A stretch of 64,000 bases of DNA, from positions 1,337,862,915 through 1,337,926,914 of the forward strand of contig OY856409.1 in the NCBI GenBank assembly GCA_963693085.1, in the 5' to 3' direction. Positions 24,217 through 35,519 of this stretch are shown here, piece by piece (positions within the stretch are counted from its first letter, which is position 1; every line of letters starts with the position of its first letter). The notes under the pieces were generated by a model. The model ran no database searches, was not told where the DNA came from, and saw only the letters and a program-made list of their open reading frames with translations. This DNA is from Alisma plantago-aquatica (lineage: Eukaryota > Streptophyta > Magnoliopsida > Alismatales > Alismataceae). The translations under genes and the position numbers were made by a program.

Positions 24217-26339
24217 ATGTCTGCCAATGAAGATGACTCAATGACCACAACGATTAGTAGGGGCCGTACCACAATGCCTAAAGTTTCGAGAAAGATACGT
24301 AAAGGAAAAAAAATTCAATTGGAATGGAATTCAGAAGGACAAGCAATTGGGAAAACCCGAAACATTTTCAGCAGCTATATTGGAGTCGCATCCCGAGAGC
24401 GAGTTCCGATCAACATCGATACTTGGAGTGATGTGGGAGAAGGTCTCAAGGACCTTATTTGGGAAGAGATTTAGGTGAGTATGTAGACGTTAATATTTTT
24501 TGTATGAAAATATTATATTATATTTTATGTGTATGTGATTTTGTTATTTGTAGGGTATTTTTTCGATTGGATCTGTCAGAAAGCAGTGGGTATTACAAAG
24601 AGCCAATGATAGATGGAGGGAATTCAAATCTCGGTTATCAAGAAAATTCATGAGGGACGAAGATGAAAACATATGCAAACACCCACCCAAAGAATATGAT
24701 TTTATATCTGCAGATCAATGGGAGGATTTTGTCATGAGTCGATTGACTGAAGAATTTAAGGTGATAATATAAACTAGTGTACTTTTGTTGTTTTGCTTGT
24801 AAGACATTTAAATATATTTTCATATTTCTTGTTCGTAAAAATAACCAGAGAAGAAGTAAGGCTGGAAGAGAATTGTCGTCAAAGAATGAGTATCGGCCTA
24901 GAATTTCTCGTAAGGGATATGTTGGCCTAGAGCAAGAAATTGTAAGATTTGATTCATTTTAAAGCGATTTGTGAAATTTCATATAGAGGTATAAAAGTAT
25001 TGTGGTTTTATCATATTATAAACAGATCAGTGAGAATAGTTTAGATCCAGTTATTTCAAAGATTTCTAGAGCAGAATTATGGGAAAGAGCTAGAATGGAC
25101 AAAATTGGTGTTGTTACTAGTGACAAGGTCAAGGAAGTGGTGTACAAGATTGTAAGTTTAATTTTTTATCTCATTTATTTTTCATCACAATATATAGTTT
25201 TTATTATTTTTACATATGTATGTTTTATATTTTGCAAGGATACTCTATCTCAGGAAATTTCTGAGGGACTCATTAGTGAGAAGGGATGTAATGATGTGTT
25301 AACAATGGCATTGGGAAAAAAAGATCACCCAGGATATGCGAGAGCAACCGGACCAGGAATAACAATTACAAAATATTGTCAAAGTGTGGCTCGAACAGAT
25401 GATCAACCATCCCATATGTTGTTACAAATGCAACAGATCATTAAAGCTTTGGCCATGAAGATCAAGTATCTTGAAGGGAAGAATACGGGCAAGGATCTCG
25501 ACAATGTTGGGGATACAGACCAATACCCTACTTCCAAATCTAATTGTCCACTTGCACAATTCTCACATCTACATGAGGTAATCAACAAGTCTGTTATGTA
25601 GTAAATGTTAGAGATAGTCATTTCTCATGTTGACAATATCTATATTTGATTTTTGTAGGGCTATCACAAGTGTATTTTGATGTTGGATAATCCATTACAT
25701 TCAGTAGCTGATGGAAGGGTGTATATATCTCGTACAAATGAGACAATTATCCTTCATAATGTGGCATTGGATCCAAAACACAAAAAAGTGATAATTGATA
25801 CCCCGTTGATGCCTGAAGAAAGTGTGCCAATACCTTTAGATATGGCTGAAGTTTATCAAGTTTGTCAAGGCATAGGCACCTACCTTCCTTGGCCTGCAGA
25901 ATTGATCAAAATAAATATGAAGGTATATGCGATAACTTGACAGTTTTTTATTAATTTATTGAAATGAATCATGTATATTAATAAACTATATTTTTTATTT
26001 TTATAATCATATGCAAGGAATCCCAAGACTCATTGTTTCAAAGAAAAGTGAGGGAATCAATAAGCACACAAACAGGAAATTCAAAAACTAGAAAAAATTG
26101 TGATGAAGTCTCAAGTCCCGTCAAGCCAACATGCAAAAAGCCTCCAATGAAGCTGAAACTGTTGATGGTGTATGTGGAAGATGATGAGAATCGTAATATC
26201 TCTCTTCAAATGTCTGAAGATGTAGTAGGTTACACACATGAGATAATTATCACACCAGAATTGGTTAAAATATGCCATGATAAAGACCAACTAGAAGCCT
26301 CGCACATATCAGTGTACATAAAGTAAGTTTCTATATGAG

Positions 26340-26425
26340 TAATATGTGTTTCTATACAAGTTTCTATACAAGTACAAAGACTAATTATGTGTTTCTATAC
26401 AAGTACAAAGACTAAATATGTGTTT
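26340..26425. repeat. Short tandem duplication in an intron
   Basis: TATGTGTTTCTATACAAG with following ACAAAGACTAA is repeated two to three times in the intron before exon 8 of the second CACTA-A gene. Confidence 0.8.
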
Positions 26426-26980
26426 TTTTGTAGGCATTTGTTCAACAAAGTGACCTCGGGAAATATATTTAATATATTTGGATTTATATGTCCACATTTT
26501 ATAGATCTGCTATACAATGATAAAGTGGAGACTCGGGCGCAGTACATAGAAGATCAGTTCATTAGAGGGAAGAAACAAATATTAGAATTGTTCTTTATAC
26601 CTTATAATGTGGGGTACACATACATTTTGTTGATTGTCTGTTATTTGTTTACTTTAAATGTTGCTTAAAAATACATTAATCTTAAAATGTAATACTCATG
26701 TATGGGTAGGGGACATTGGATACTTTGCGTCTTCGACCCTATGTGGGGTAAGTGCCACTATCTTGATCTGTTACGAGGAAAATTACGTGGGGACGTGGAA
26801 AAACTCATGGAGTTGTAAGTACTTCATAAAACAATTTCAATTACATAATACATGTATTGAAAGTTCCATATATAGTTACTAATGCATAGAATTCTTGATA
26901 TGAATTTGAATAGGACTCATAAAGTTTATCAAAAGAGAGATGTTCAATATAGGAAGAATTTGAAAGGGAAATTATCAAGG

Positions 26981-29268
26981 TAATTTACCATTTTGATCTA
27001 GAAAAATACTGCTTTATGATTCACCAATAGAAGTGTTGTTCTAGTTTCTTCAAATTCTGCTACTTGATTTGATATGGTGTTATTTTTACAAATGCTCTTA
27101 TTTTTACATATATCGATTAGATCTTCTTTGGGTCAATATCATCAAGGGCATCCAAGGGCAATTGTTAATTGTTGTATGTGATATTCTTAGGTGTTTCTTC
27201 CTTCACTTCATAGGACGACCAGGAAATTATCAAGTGTCCTGTCACTTCTTTATGTTTTTTTTTGGTATCACAATTGCATAAACAGATGCAATTACATAAA
27301 CTCAGGTGTCCTCTTTCGTTCATGTTTGTTGGAAACAACTATTACATAAGGTGGTGCTTTTACATAAACTGTTGGAACAACAAACATAAACTAACATCTG
27401 TGCCACCTTTTGAAACAACTATTACATAAACTCACATGGAGGGGATTCCACTTACTGGTGGTCGGACATACTTTCACACTGTGTTCTCCCAAACTAAGCC
27501 ACTTTATGTCAAGGGCTTGCTCTGGAACCCTCCTAGTTTATGAAAGGCTAGCACATAGATACTGCTATGTCAATTCTGATTTGCTCGTTCTATCCTAGTG
27601 TTTCTAAAACTATTAAACATGCCCTGTTGGAATTCCAATGGGCTGTTACCTACTAGAAGGAGGTGGCAATGGGTGATCTTGTTCCAAGGACGAACACATG
27701 TGAGTTTGTGTAATAGCTGTTTGGAAGTGGCCATGAGAATTAACGCTATACCCTAGGGCCAAGAAGATCAACTGTTGGAAAAGAGGCATATCCTGGGAGG
27801 TTGCTATGCACTTGGTAAATGTAGATCAGGAAAACCTAGACCAGGAGATGCATTATCTTAGATGATTCAAAACCCTGCAAAACATTCAGTGTGGAGGCCT
27901 AATAAAGCATGATATTATGATCATACTATTTGCCAAAGACAACCAAAAAGAGACTTATTAAGGGGGCTCTGTGGAACATTGACAACTCTTTGTAGATAAA
28001 AAAGGGTTGTTAGCTTAGGATTTGGGGATCTAGTCCTTGAAGAAGACTTTGGCACAACACTTTTTGTTGTAGGAAGTCATGGGTTCGGGTGTGGCTGGCT
28101 AGTGCGTTTCTCTCTTTTCACAGATTTTTTACAGGTTTTCTTCAATTTTCAAATGATAAAAATGGTTGCAGCTATTTTTAAGAGTATACATACGCATTGC
28201 AGTTGTTGCAGATCGTGGTCCGTTTTGTAATCGTGGTCATTTTGGAAAATGAGGTCATGCCACTTCTACAGCTCCACATCTGCCACTCATCACAATCAAC
28301 ACCCCACGTCCTTCACCCACATTCTCAATTTTATAACTGCAGATGGAGTAACCTCACAACCCACTTGTGAATCATAGCTTGGCCTAAACTACACCTAACA
28401 TTACCTAAATTAGACTCAACTGGACTAATTTGACTTGACTTGCTCTATGTTAGACCCAATTTGGCCTAAATATGACCTAACTTGCCCTAATTTTGCCTGA
28501 ATCAGACCTTATATGGCATAGCGTGATCATATGACGTATCACTCTCAACTTCCCTTGATTTTAGGTGACATGAGTGGGCACCAATTGCGTTTTAGGCTCA
28601 ATTCAAGAAAATTAGAAGCCAAATTGGCATGAATTAGGTATTAATTTGGCTAAATCAGATCAACCTGGACCATTTTATGGGTTAAATGTCTGATTTAGGT
28701 CAAATCAGATCTGATTTAGCCTAAATCGGACCTATTTCAGCCCTAAAATGACTCAAGTTGATCTGAATTTATTAAATCCATACGTAATTAATGCTAATTT
28801 AACCTCTAAGTGGCTTAAATCGGGCCTAAAAGCCTCCACTGAGATCACCTAAGGGCATGGGCACCAAATTTTTGCCCAGCACTGAGACAAATGCCTACAT
28901 AACTATGGATATGACTCTAAAATGAGATGGAATATGAATATAAAAAGAACTCAAAGCATACATGCATATATATCATATCTTGATGCTTGATGATGATATT
29001 TGAAAGAGAAAAGAGTACTAGTCTTGAAAAGGTATTCAATGTTCAGAATTATATAGTAACTAGTAAGATATGTTTGATGATGATAATATAAAGAATAAGA
29101 CTCGACATGGGTTGGAGTATTCCTCCATTGTGTTACTTTTTAATAATGCAAGACAATATGCTTCAGTAAATACAAAGTTTACATAAGGTATGACATTTAT
29201 GGACAGAAAAATCCAAATTCTTGAGGAAAAAACATGTGATACGACCTATAGAATTCCATGTTTAGAGT
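26981..29268. other. Expanded Ulp1 intron, upstream part
   Basis: Sequence between the Ulp1 exon ending about 26980 and the 315-codon frame. 28380-28830 is a degenerate array of CTAAATTNGAC/GACCTAA words. Nothing here reads as a gene. It is probably inserted DNA, because the corresponding CACTA-B introns are all short. Confidence 0.45.
28380..28830. repeat. Degenerate CTAAATT-GAC word array
   Basis: Short words such as CCTAAATTAGAC, GACCTAACTTG, GGCCTAAATATGACC and TTTAGCCTAAATCGG recur at irregular intervals, some in inverted pairs (AAATCAGATCTGATTTAG). It looks like a decayed simple repeat. Confidence 0.55.
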
Positions 29269-30216
29269 ATGTCAACAATAGGTGAGGAAACATGCAAAGT
29301 TGTGGTTGACAAGGCACAAGCACTTGAACAGATATGGAGTGAGGAAACATGCAGAAAATGGGCACTTCTCAGGATGGAGGCTTTTAAAGCAGGTTGGTTT
29401 GGTTTCCAGAAATCAAAAAGGTATGTTAGACTGCCAGAGCGACCTGGAAAGGTATTTATGGCTGACATGGCACAGAATAAGGACCTGCTAGAGAAAGCTT
29501 GGTATCTATGTGCCTTTATACCATTCTTGCATGAGTTCAATTTCAGGTCATATGGAAATTCATATATGGAGTCAAATGCAGCTGAATATCAATCTAGAGC
29601 TCAAAAGTTTGCTAAATCTATGCAAGCACTGCATCTTCTAGATTACATGGATGCAGATAAGTTATATAGAAGTTGCTTGAGATGGATAGGAGTTAAGAGA
29701 CTTATGCTGGTACTGAGAGATCCAATTGCAGCAGAAAGAGTTCCCAGCATATTCCGTATAAGGAAGACTGCAAATCCAGTTGGACATGCACTTATAACGA
29801 CCACTAATGAAATCATTCATGCTCTACTGACCTCAACAATTTGGCAAGGCGTGAAATCTCTAGCTAAATATAATGAGTGTGATGTCAAGATAATGGCTGA
29901 GAAAATATCAAAGGACCCATGGAAGTATCATATATTAAGTAGGGTATATGGAAGGGAAGCATTAACTCTTGAGGAAGAGAGAGATATAGCTAAAGCTAAA
30001 GATGATGCTGCCTTGTTCGCTCCTGTACTACAAGCTGCTTGTGATGTATATTACAATACAACTGCACTTGGACAGGTCAGAGTACTGAAGAAGCATGCAA
30101 AACTTAACATGGCAGTTTATAACAGATGTATTAATCTCTTCAGATATGCAAGGAAAGCAAGAACTGCTAATCTCCATGAAGTATTCAAGATTTTATCTAT
30201 AATCATCTCCTCATAG
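29269..30216 (+). CDS. Unrecognised intact 315-codon reading frame in the Ulp1 intron
   Basis: An uninterrupted ATG-to-TAG frame, same direction as the surrounding gene. The predicted protein is about 36 kDa, rich in Leu, Ala, Lys and Arg, poor in Pro, and looks all-helical, without a signal peptide, membrane segment or zinc motif. Landmarks: EETCRKWALLRMEAFKAGWF (about residues 25-44), LRWIGVKRLMLVLRDP (about 137-152), SRVYGREALTLEEERD (about 224-239), KKHAKLNMAVYNRCINLFRY (about 273-292). It has no similarity to CACTA, LTR-element or LINE proteins known to me. A compact, basic, helical, intronless protein could be a captured host gene or an endogenous RNA-virus nucleocapsid-like sequence; I cannot tell which. 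No promoter is evident. An intact frame among decayed genes suggests a later arrival or selection. Confidence 0.5.
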   Translation: MSTIGEETCKVVVDKAQALEQIWSEETCRKWALLRMEAFKAGWFGFQKSKRYVRLPERPGKVFMADMAQNKDLLEKAWYLCAFIPFLHEFNFRSYGNSYMESNAAEYQSRAQKFAKSMQALHLLDYMDADKLYRSCLRWIGVKRLMLVLRDPIAAERVPSIFRIRKTANPVGHALITTTNEIIHALLTSTIWQGVKSLAKYNECDVKIMAEKISKDPWKYHILSRVYGREALTLEEERDIAKAKDDAALFAPVLQAACDVYYNTTALGQVRVLKKHAKLNMAVYNRCINLFRYARKARTANLHEVFKILSIIISS

Positions 30217-30716
30217 GTGAAATGCTTATTTGTTAGAATAATTTTTGTGGTTGGAAATCTTCCCTCATTTTTGTTGTTATTTAGCCTCTTCCAAGAACAA
30301 GTTTCGGGAATAGGTCCTTTCACCCTCAAACTTGACAGTAATTTTCTTGATGAGTTGAGTTGTAGGACTCAGAAAACTATGTTTACTCGCTGCTTCTCAT
30401 ATTAACAACTTATCTAGATTGTGGAGATTAAAAAAAATGTTTTTTGTTGGTAAATTGATAATTGACTTCAGATTTGAATATTTTCTGTATGATAAATCTT
30501 GTATCAAAAATATTGGCAACTCAGTACCTTCCATGTTTCAGTCGTTGTTGGAATTGTTGTAAGCTTGACTTCTTCATGGGTTTGAATCTTTGCAAATGTT
30601 CCAGGAATAGCATTTTTGATTCTGTTTGCACCAAGATTTGAATATTTTTTATTCTGTTTACCTAACAAGTTCTCACAATTATTTGGATAACAAATTAATA
30701 TTTATTTTGTATAGTG
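30217..30716. other. Expanded Ulp1 intron, downstream part
   Basis: AT-rich sequence between the 315-codon frame and the catalytic-Cys exon. An eight-base A-run lies near 30430. A 62-codon frame at 30217-30405 is unsupported. Confidence 0.4.
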
Positions 30717-31299
30717 TCCAAAGCATCCGAACAATACAGATTGCGGGTATTATGTGCTTAAGTATATGAAAGACATCTTTGATGTGAGAAATAGAAATAT
30801 TCCTGAATGTGTAAGCTACTTAACATTATAATCTTTTAGTTTGTTCAAATTTCTAAATAAATTGAAAAAATCACAATATGTTGATATATTTGTCATATGA
30901 TTGCAGTATTATTCGAAGTATATTGGTCATTGCTTCAACCAAGAGGAAATCAATGAGGTCCGAAACGAGTGGGCGACATGTGTTCTTGAGCACACATAAG
31001 ATTATGTGACATGTGGGGGAGACATTTGTTCTTTACCATAGATCAATGTGTGAAACTTTTTAAGTTAGTTTTCAGTTCGATTCTAGAGTGGATACTCAAT
31101 ACTTTGTATTATTGAATCGTTGTATGGATGATTTAATATTAATTAAATTTAGTACGAGTTTCTTTCAAGGTTTGATGGAAATTTTGTTCAACTATGTGTT
31201 TGTTTGTGAAATGAAAAAGTAAAATTGCATATTTATTATAATTTATTAATAATATGGTTAATTTGATCAATACAATTGGTTCGATATATGACCTGTCAA

Positions 31300-31988
31300 A
31301 CTCTAATCAAAGACAACAATTAATAATATGTTGTAAAACGTATGATTCTACAACAAACAACACATGTTGTGTTATCCACACCTATTACAACGGGATTGTC
31401 AGGAAAAAATACACCTATTACAACAGGTGTTTCTAGTGAACTACAACATGCATAACTTGTTGTATAAATTGTGTATATTACAACAGACACACACCATGTT
31501 GTCTAAACAATCTTATTACAAAGGTTAATTGTACGGAAAGACAACATACTCCAACTGTTGTATAAACATGTATATTACAACAGGTGCACTGCATGTTGTA
31601 ATAGACCTACCTATTACAACATGTGTGTTTAGTGAAAGACAACATGCTTCGACTTTTGTATAATATATATTACAAAGGGTGAACCGCATGTTGTAAAAAA
31701 TACCCCTATTACAACGGGTGTGTTTAGGGAAAGACAACGTCATTCAACTGTTGTATAATATATATTACAACAGGTGCACCACATGTTGTGTAAAATACCC
31801 ATATTACAACATGACATTCCTTAAAAGACAACATGTTTCAACTGTTGTATAAAATACATCTATTACAACAGGCGGTCACATGTTGTGTAAAGCACCCCCC
31901 CATAATACCACGCGATCTAATACAACGGTTAACACCTGTTGTAAATTGAGAAAAGGAATTGTTGTAAAAAACATTTTATGTAGTAGTG
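31300..31988 (+). repeat. CACTA-A right subterminal and terminal repeats
   Basis: About fifteen copies of the motif ATTACAACAGGTG and the related GTTGTATAATA, most in one orientation, roughly every 25-45 bases, ending in the inverted terminal repeat TATGTAGTAGTG at 31988. It mirrors the left array (core TGTTGTAA) and is the expected binding region for the element's subterminal-binding protein. Confidence 0.88.
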
Positions 31989-33245
31989 CATGCTAAAGGT
32001 ATTGTAAATCTAATAATGCAACTAAAGTCTATAAGATACAAAGGTCAATCTATGGATTGAAGCAAGAATCTCAGAGTTGGAATCTTCTATTTGACATGAC
32101 AGTCAAAGGGTTCTACTTGAGTCAGAATGAAGATAAAATCTATGATTACAAGAGATTTAGTGGGAGCATATTTATATTCTACATTATGATGGGGAATAAC
32201 ATCCTTATCCTACAAATATTAAAACTTGGCAAGGAAAGTACCTTCTCTATGAAGGGTTTAGATGAAGCATCTTATATGATAGGAATTGAGATCTATAGAG
32301 ATAGATCTAGAAAGCTTCTTGACCTAAGTAAGATAGCATACATTGGCAAGCTGCTAAAGGCTTCAATATGCAAGACTCAATGAGAGAAAACATGTCCATG
32401 TTCCATGCAGTTAGTCTCTCAGTAGCCCAGTGTCCTAACTCTTATGAAGAATAGGAACACATGGAATAGATGCCATATGCATTTGCAACTGGATCTATCT
32501 TGAATGCAATGTTATGTATTTATCCTGTTATCTCGTATGTATTGGACATGATGAGAGGATATCTGTTTATCTCATATGTATTTGACATGAAGAGAGGATA
32601 TCCACTCATCTCATATGTATTGGAAATGATGAGAGGACATACATATGTATTGGACATGATGAGAGGGTATATGTCAGATGCTAGTGAGAGTCACTGGACT
32701 ACCATAAAGAACATCGTTGGGTGCTTGTGAAGCACTAAAAAGGATCACTTCCTTGGTCATGGTAATAAGGAAGAGTTGAGTGTACAAGGTTACACCGATG
32801 CAAGCTTCCAAACTGAAAAATTAGTGATCACAAGTTATGTTTGACACTAAACAAGAATTGTAAGATAGAAAGGGTTTTGAGCTAAAGACATTTGTTCAAA
32901 TCTACAAAAAGAAGCCAAGTATCTTCATTTTATGGGAACAACAGAGGATATTGTGTGATCAAGAAGTTCATATAGGTGAACTTGTAGGAGGTTCCAACCA
33001 TTGATGACATAAGTAGAAATACTATGACAACAATGGATCTACATGATAGACTAGGAATCTCAGATAACATACTACGGCACTTCCATCTCATATGAAATGT
33101 CGTACAATGAAGAGATGTAAAAATTGCAGAATAATGATTTTAAGCAAATGTTTCTAAACCCGCTATAAAGTGCTTGTGCAGTAGAAACATGATGGACATG
33201 TTAAAGATCACTTGGAGTATGATTCATGGGTGATTATATCTAAGT
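31989..33245 (+). pseudogene. Copia-A pol relic, 3' part (reverse transcriptase and RNase H)
   Basis: The reading resumes after CACTA-A with SIYGLKQESQSWNLLFD, then FSMKGLDEASYMIGIEIY, SHWTTIKNIVGCL and the RNase H motif YTDASFQTE near 32796; ending motifs ArHFHLI and GDVKI-like pieces occur near 33075-33120. The catalytic YVDD is lost: the matching place reads YIMMGNN. A 39-bp tandem repeat (32530-32680) expands one segment. Stops and frameshifts are frequent. It belongs with 10870-12675. Confidence 0.88.
32530..32680 (+). repeat. In-frame 39-bp tandem repeat inside reverse transcriptase
   Basis: Units begin at 32530, 32569 and 32608, with a shortened fourth near 32640. Each encodes a variant of ISYVLDMMRGY, the segment that normally occurs once just before the SHWTAVK motif. 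The frame stays open through all copies. Confidence 0.88.
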
Positions 33246-33246
33246 G

Positions 33247-33256
33247 CAAGTGGGAG
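33247..33256 (+). other. Polypurine tract of Copia-A
   Basis: CAAGTGGGAG directly before the 3' LTR start at 33257. Confidence 0.8.
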
Positions 33257-35450
33257 TCTACTGGTATGTATGCCTAGAGAGACAATTATATGATGATTGG
33301 GATGTGGCATTAAATACTTGATTTGATAATATAAAGGTAAATATGTCTATTATGTTTGTCTCAATATTGAGATGTTGACACAAACATAAGTAGATGTCTA
33401 AATAATGATGTTACTTGATGATGTATGTCTTCAAGTACGTGACTTGAAGAATGAGATCATACATATGCTAAGAGTACATACATTCTTGTTATGTCCCTAG
33501 TCGGATATAACTATGGAAGCAAAATAGACAACAATAATACATAAGACTAGAGTGTGTGTTGACTCATGATAGAGTCTCATTAGTCATGATATATGATATC
33601 AAGTCACTCACACAGATATATGTTAGAGAATAGTGTATCAGACAGACCTACCATGAGAGTGATACATGGAGACCATGGAATGGTAGCCAAAATCATCTCT
33701 CATAGTGGTAGTGGCGATAGTGGTTCTTAGACCTGAAGTCACTACACTCATCACATGTCGTTGGGTATACTTTGACATCATCAAATGTAATCCTAAAATA
33801 TAGGTTTCCATAAAGGTGATGATTGGGTAGCTTTGACACATGGGGACTAAGTGTGAGTGATGTAGATGGGATTTGTCCCTCCTAAAGGAGTTTGATATCC
33901 AAGGCCTCTTAATAAGTGAGACTGAGAAATGTACAACCATGCTGATGTGGTTTAATATGTGATATGGGAACTCATATACATCTCATACAATCTTCTCTAG
34001 TTCCAGGAACATGGATTGAACGTTGAGAGGATGATGATTCCATGCCTCGAGTTTAATTTGGATATTAGAGACAAAGGAGCTATACGATCACCGTAACACT
34101 AATCACTGATTGTAGTTGAAGTTGCTCTCCAAATTTCTAAATTACTTGGATAGAAATGATGTGTGACTAGGCACCACTCTTTTCTTGTGATGTCACAATT
34201 TGTTATGGACATTCAATGCCAACACAATTTTGGACCTATAGGGTCACACATATAGGATATACTTGGATTAAGGGAGTATATTCATGAATGATGTTTAGAT
34301 TGAATGCTAAAGGTATTTAGGTATTCAATTAAATAATAGATCAACTGACTGGACTTAGAATCATCAAGTTCAAGTGTTGGATTGATTGTTTGGTGTGTTA
34401 GGTTGATTAGAAACTGAATTGGCTCAGCTCTTCTAGAATTGGGACATGAGAAGACCATCTCGTGTGATGGTCGTGAAATGACTATCTCACATGAGCGAGA
34501 CGACCGGTTTGTGTTCGTGAGACAAATAGCTCGTGTGAGTGAGATGACCAGTTTGTAGTTGTGAGATGACCAACATGTATGAGAGAGATGTCTGATTCAT
34601 GGGGAAGTTCAATTGCATCAAGGATTAGTGTTGACGTCATGTTGTGCATTAATTGGATTTGAATTGCCAATTTGATTCAGAATAGAAAATTATGTGAGAC
34701 GGCCATCTCGCTATGCGAGAAGACCGTCTCACTCACAAGATGACCATTTCACCGTGTGAGATGACCATCTCACAGTTCGTAGGGTCTAGAACATTCATGA
34801 TTTTGGACCCTTCTACTCCCACACCGATCAGGAACCTTGACCCTGATATTTACTATAAATAGAGCGATACCAAGGACTCCCTAAGACACACAATTGAGAA
34901 TCAGTTGCTCTGACAATTTTTGTCCTCTCTGGTTGTGGTAACCAGTAGAGAGCCTAAGCAAGTCCTACCCATCAAAGTGAGGGATAGCAAGGGAGAGAAC
35001 AACTGAGGATTAGTTATGAGAGAGCATGTCGGTGACTAGTACGCTGACAGAAGGGAACAATTCCTTTGTGTTGGCTCTGGTACTGCAACGTGGAGTTTCC
35101 TATGGTCCGTGTGTACTGTCATAAAGGTGAAGTGGCCTTTTCCCATCTCTAGGAGGACATCATCAGTGCGCAATCCATAGCGATACTACAGGGGTCACTG
35201 CATATGTTGTTCCAGTCTTCTATCTATGGTGAAGACCAGGAGCTGCTCAAATACTATCTAAGAGCAACTAGATGACAATTGTGCATTTACAACGATGAGT
35301 AATATGTCACTGGACTTGCTCCAGGACTAGATATATTCTCAAAACTATCATTTCTATTATATAGTTGTTGACGTGATCTGCTAGTTTACGTGGAATATGG
35401 TAATAAATTTTTTGTTTCCGTTACCTATTATGTAGCCATATTTCCCAACA
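33257..35450 (+). repeat. 3' LTR of Copia-A
   Basis: Aligns along its length with 6671-8822, ends CCCAACA, and is followed by the CATAT duplication. It carries the palindromic array at 34440-34790 and a TATA box at 34854-34861. Confidence 0.92.
34854..34861 (+). promoter_or_regulatory. TATA box of the Copia-A 3' LTR
   Basis: TATAAATA at the position matching 8226 in the 5' LTR. It could drive read-out transcription into Copia-B sequence to the right. Confidence 0.65.
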
Positions 35451-35487
35451 CATATGATGGGCTCTCATGGTATACTATCACCAATAT
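35451..35487 (-). repeat. First 37 bases of the Copia-B 3' LTR
   Basis: On the minus strand the LTR begins TATTGGTGATAG after the purine-rich AGTGCAAGTTGGA. It is cut off by Copia-A and continues at 6670. Confidence 0.65.
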
Positions 35488-35519
35488 CCAACTTGCACTA
35501 GAGCCAATCACTCACAAAT

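Larger units (their letters stand above)
24217..30999 (+). pseudogene. CACTA-A second gene: Transposase_24-like N-terminus plus Ulp1-type cysteine protease
   Basis: Multi-exon gene on the plus strand with good GT/AG borders. Approximate exons: 24217-24474, 24554-24765, 24848-24939, 25024-25149, 25240-25576, 25658-25921, 26018-26322, 26434-26610, 26711-26815, 26913-26980, 30717-30810 and 30907-30999. The first half matches plant Ptta/En/Spm proteins (QRANDRWREFKSRL, MALGKKDHPGYARA, SVADGRVY). The second half is a C48 peptidase: GHWILCVFD carries the catalytic His and DCGYYVLKYMKD the Cys. Such proteases remove SUMO-like tags in other proteins; their role in CACTA elements is not settled. A stop (TAG) sits at the last codon of exon 1, probably a C-to-T change, so it is likely inactive. 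The intron 26981-30716 is 3.7 kb and contains foreign sequence. Confidence 0.85.
12676..31988 (+). mobile_element. CACTA-A: 19.3-kb CACTA (En/Spm) DNA transposon
   Basis: It starts CACTATTACAGAAAAT and, read inward from the other end, CACTACTACATAAAAT; the first 28 bases of the two ends differ at four positions. CAT lies on both sides (12673-12675 and 31989-31991), the 3-bp duplication of this superfamily, and the Copia-A reverse transcriptase reads on across the excised element. Inside are subterminal repeats at both ends, a GC-rich leader, a tnp2 transposase pseudogene (20884-24062) and a Transposase_24/Ulp1 gene (24217-30999), both on the plus strand. It is larger than a typical CACTA element because of a LINE relic (15750-18738) and an expanded Ulp1 intron. 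Confidence 0.95.
6671..35450 (+). mobile_element. Copia-A: long-LTR Ty1/copia retrotransposon, interrupted by CACTA-A
   Basis: Two similar repeats of about 2.15-2.19 kb (6671-8822 and 33257-35450) bound the element, with CATAT on both outer sides (6666-6670 and 35451-35455). A primer binding site follows the 5' LTR and a purine tract precedes the 3' LTR. Removing CACTA-A (12676-31988 plus one CAT) leaves about 9.5 kb in the order LTR, gag, integrase, reverse transcriptase, RNase H, LTR, which is copia order. Wording of the pol relics suggests the Tork/Angela-like group. In a compared stretch of about 130 bases the LTRs differ at about eight positions, so the insertion is old. All genes are broken. 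Confidence 0.92.

Noticed and set aside
28012..28095. Possible tRNA-derived SINE (TAGCTTAGG and GGGTTCGGGT resemble A and B boxes)
   Set aside because: The two boxes are about 70 bases apart, too far for a normal internal promoter, and no tail or target duplication is visible.
29262..29540. Minus-strand 92-codon frame
   Set aside because: Shadow of the 315-codon plus-strand frame.
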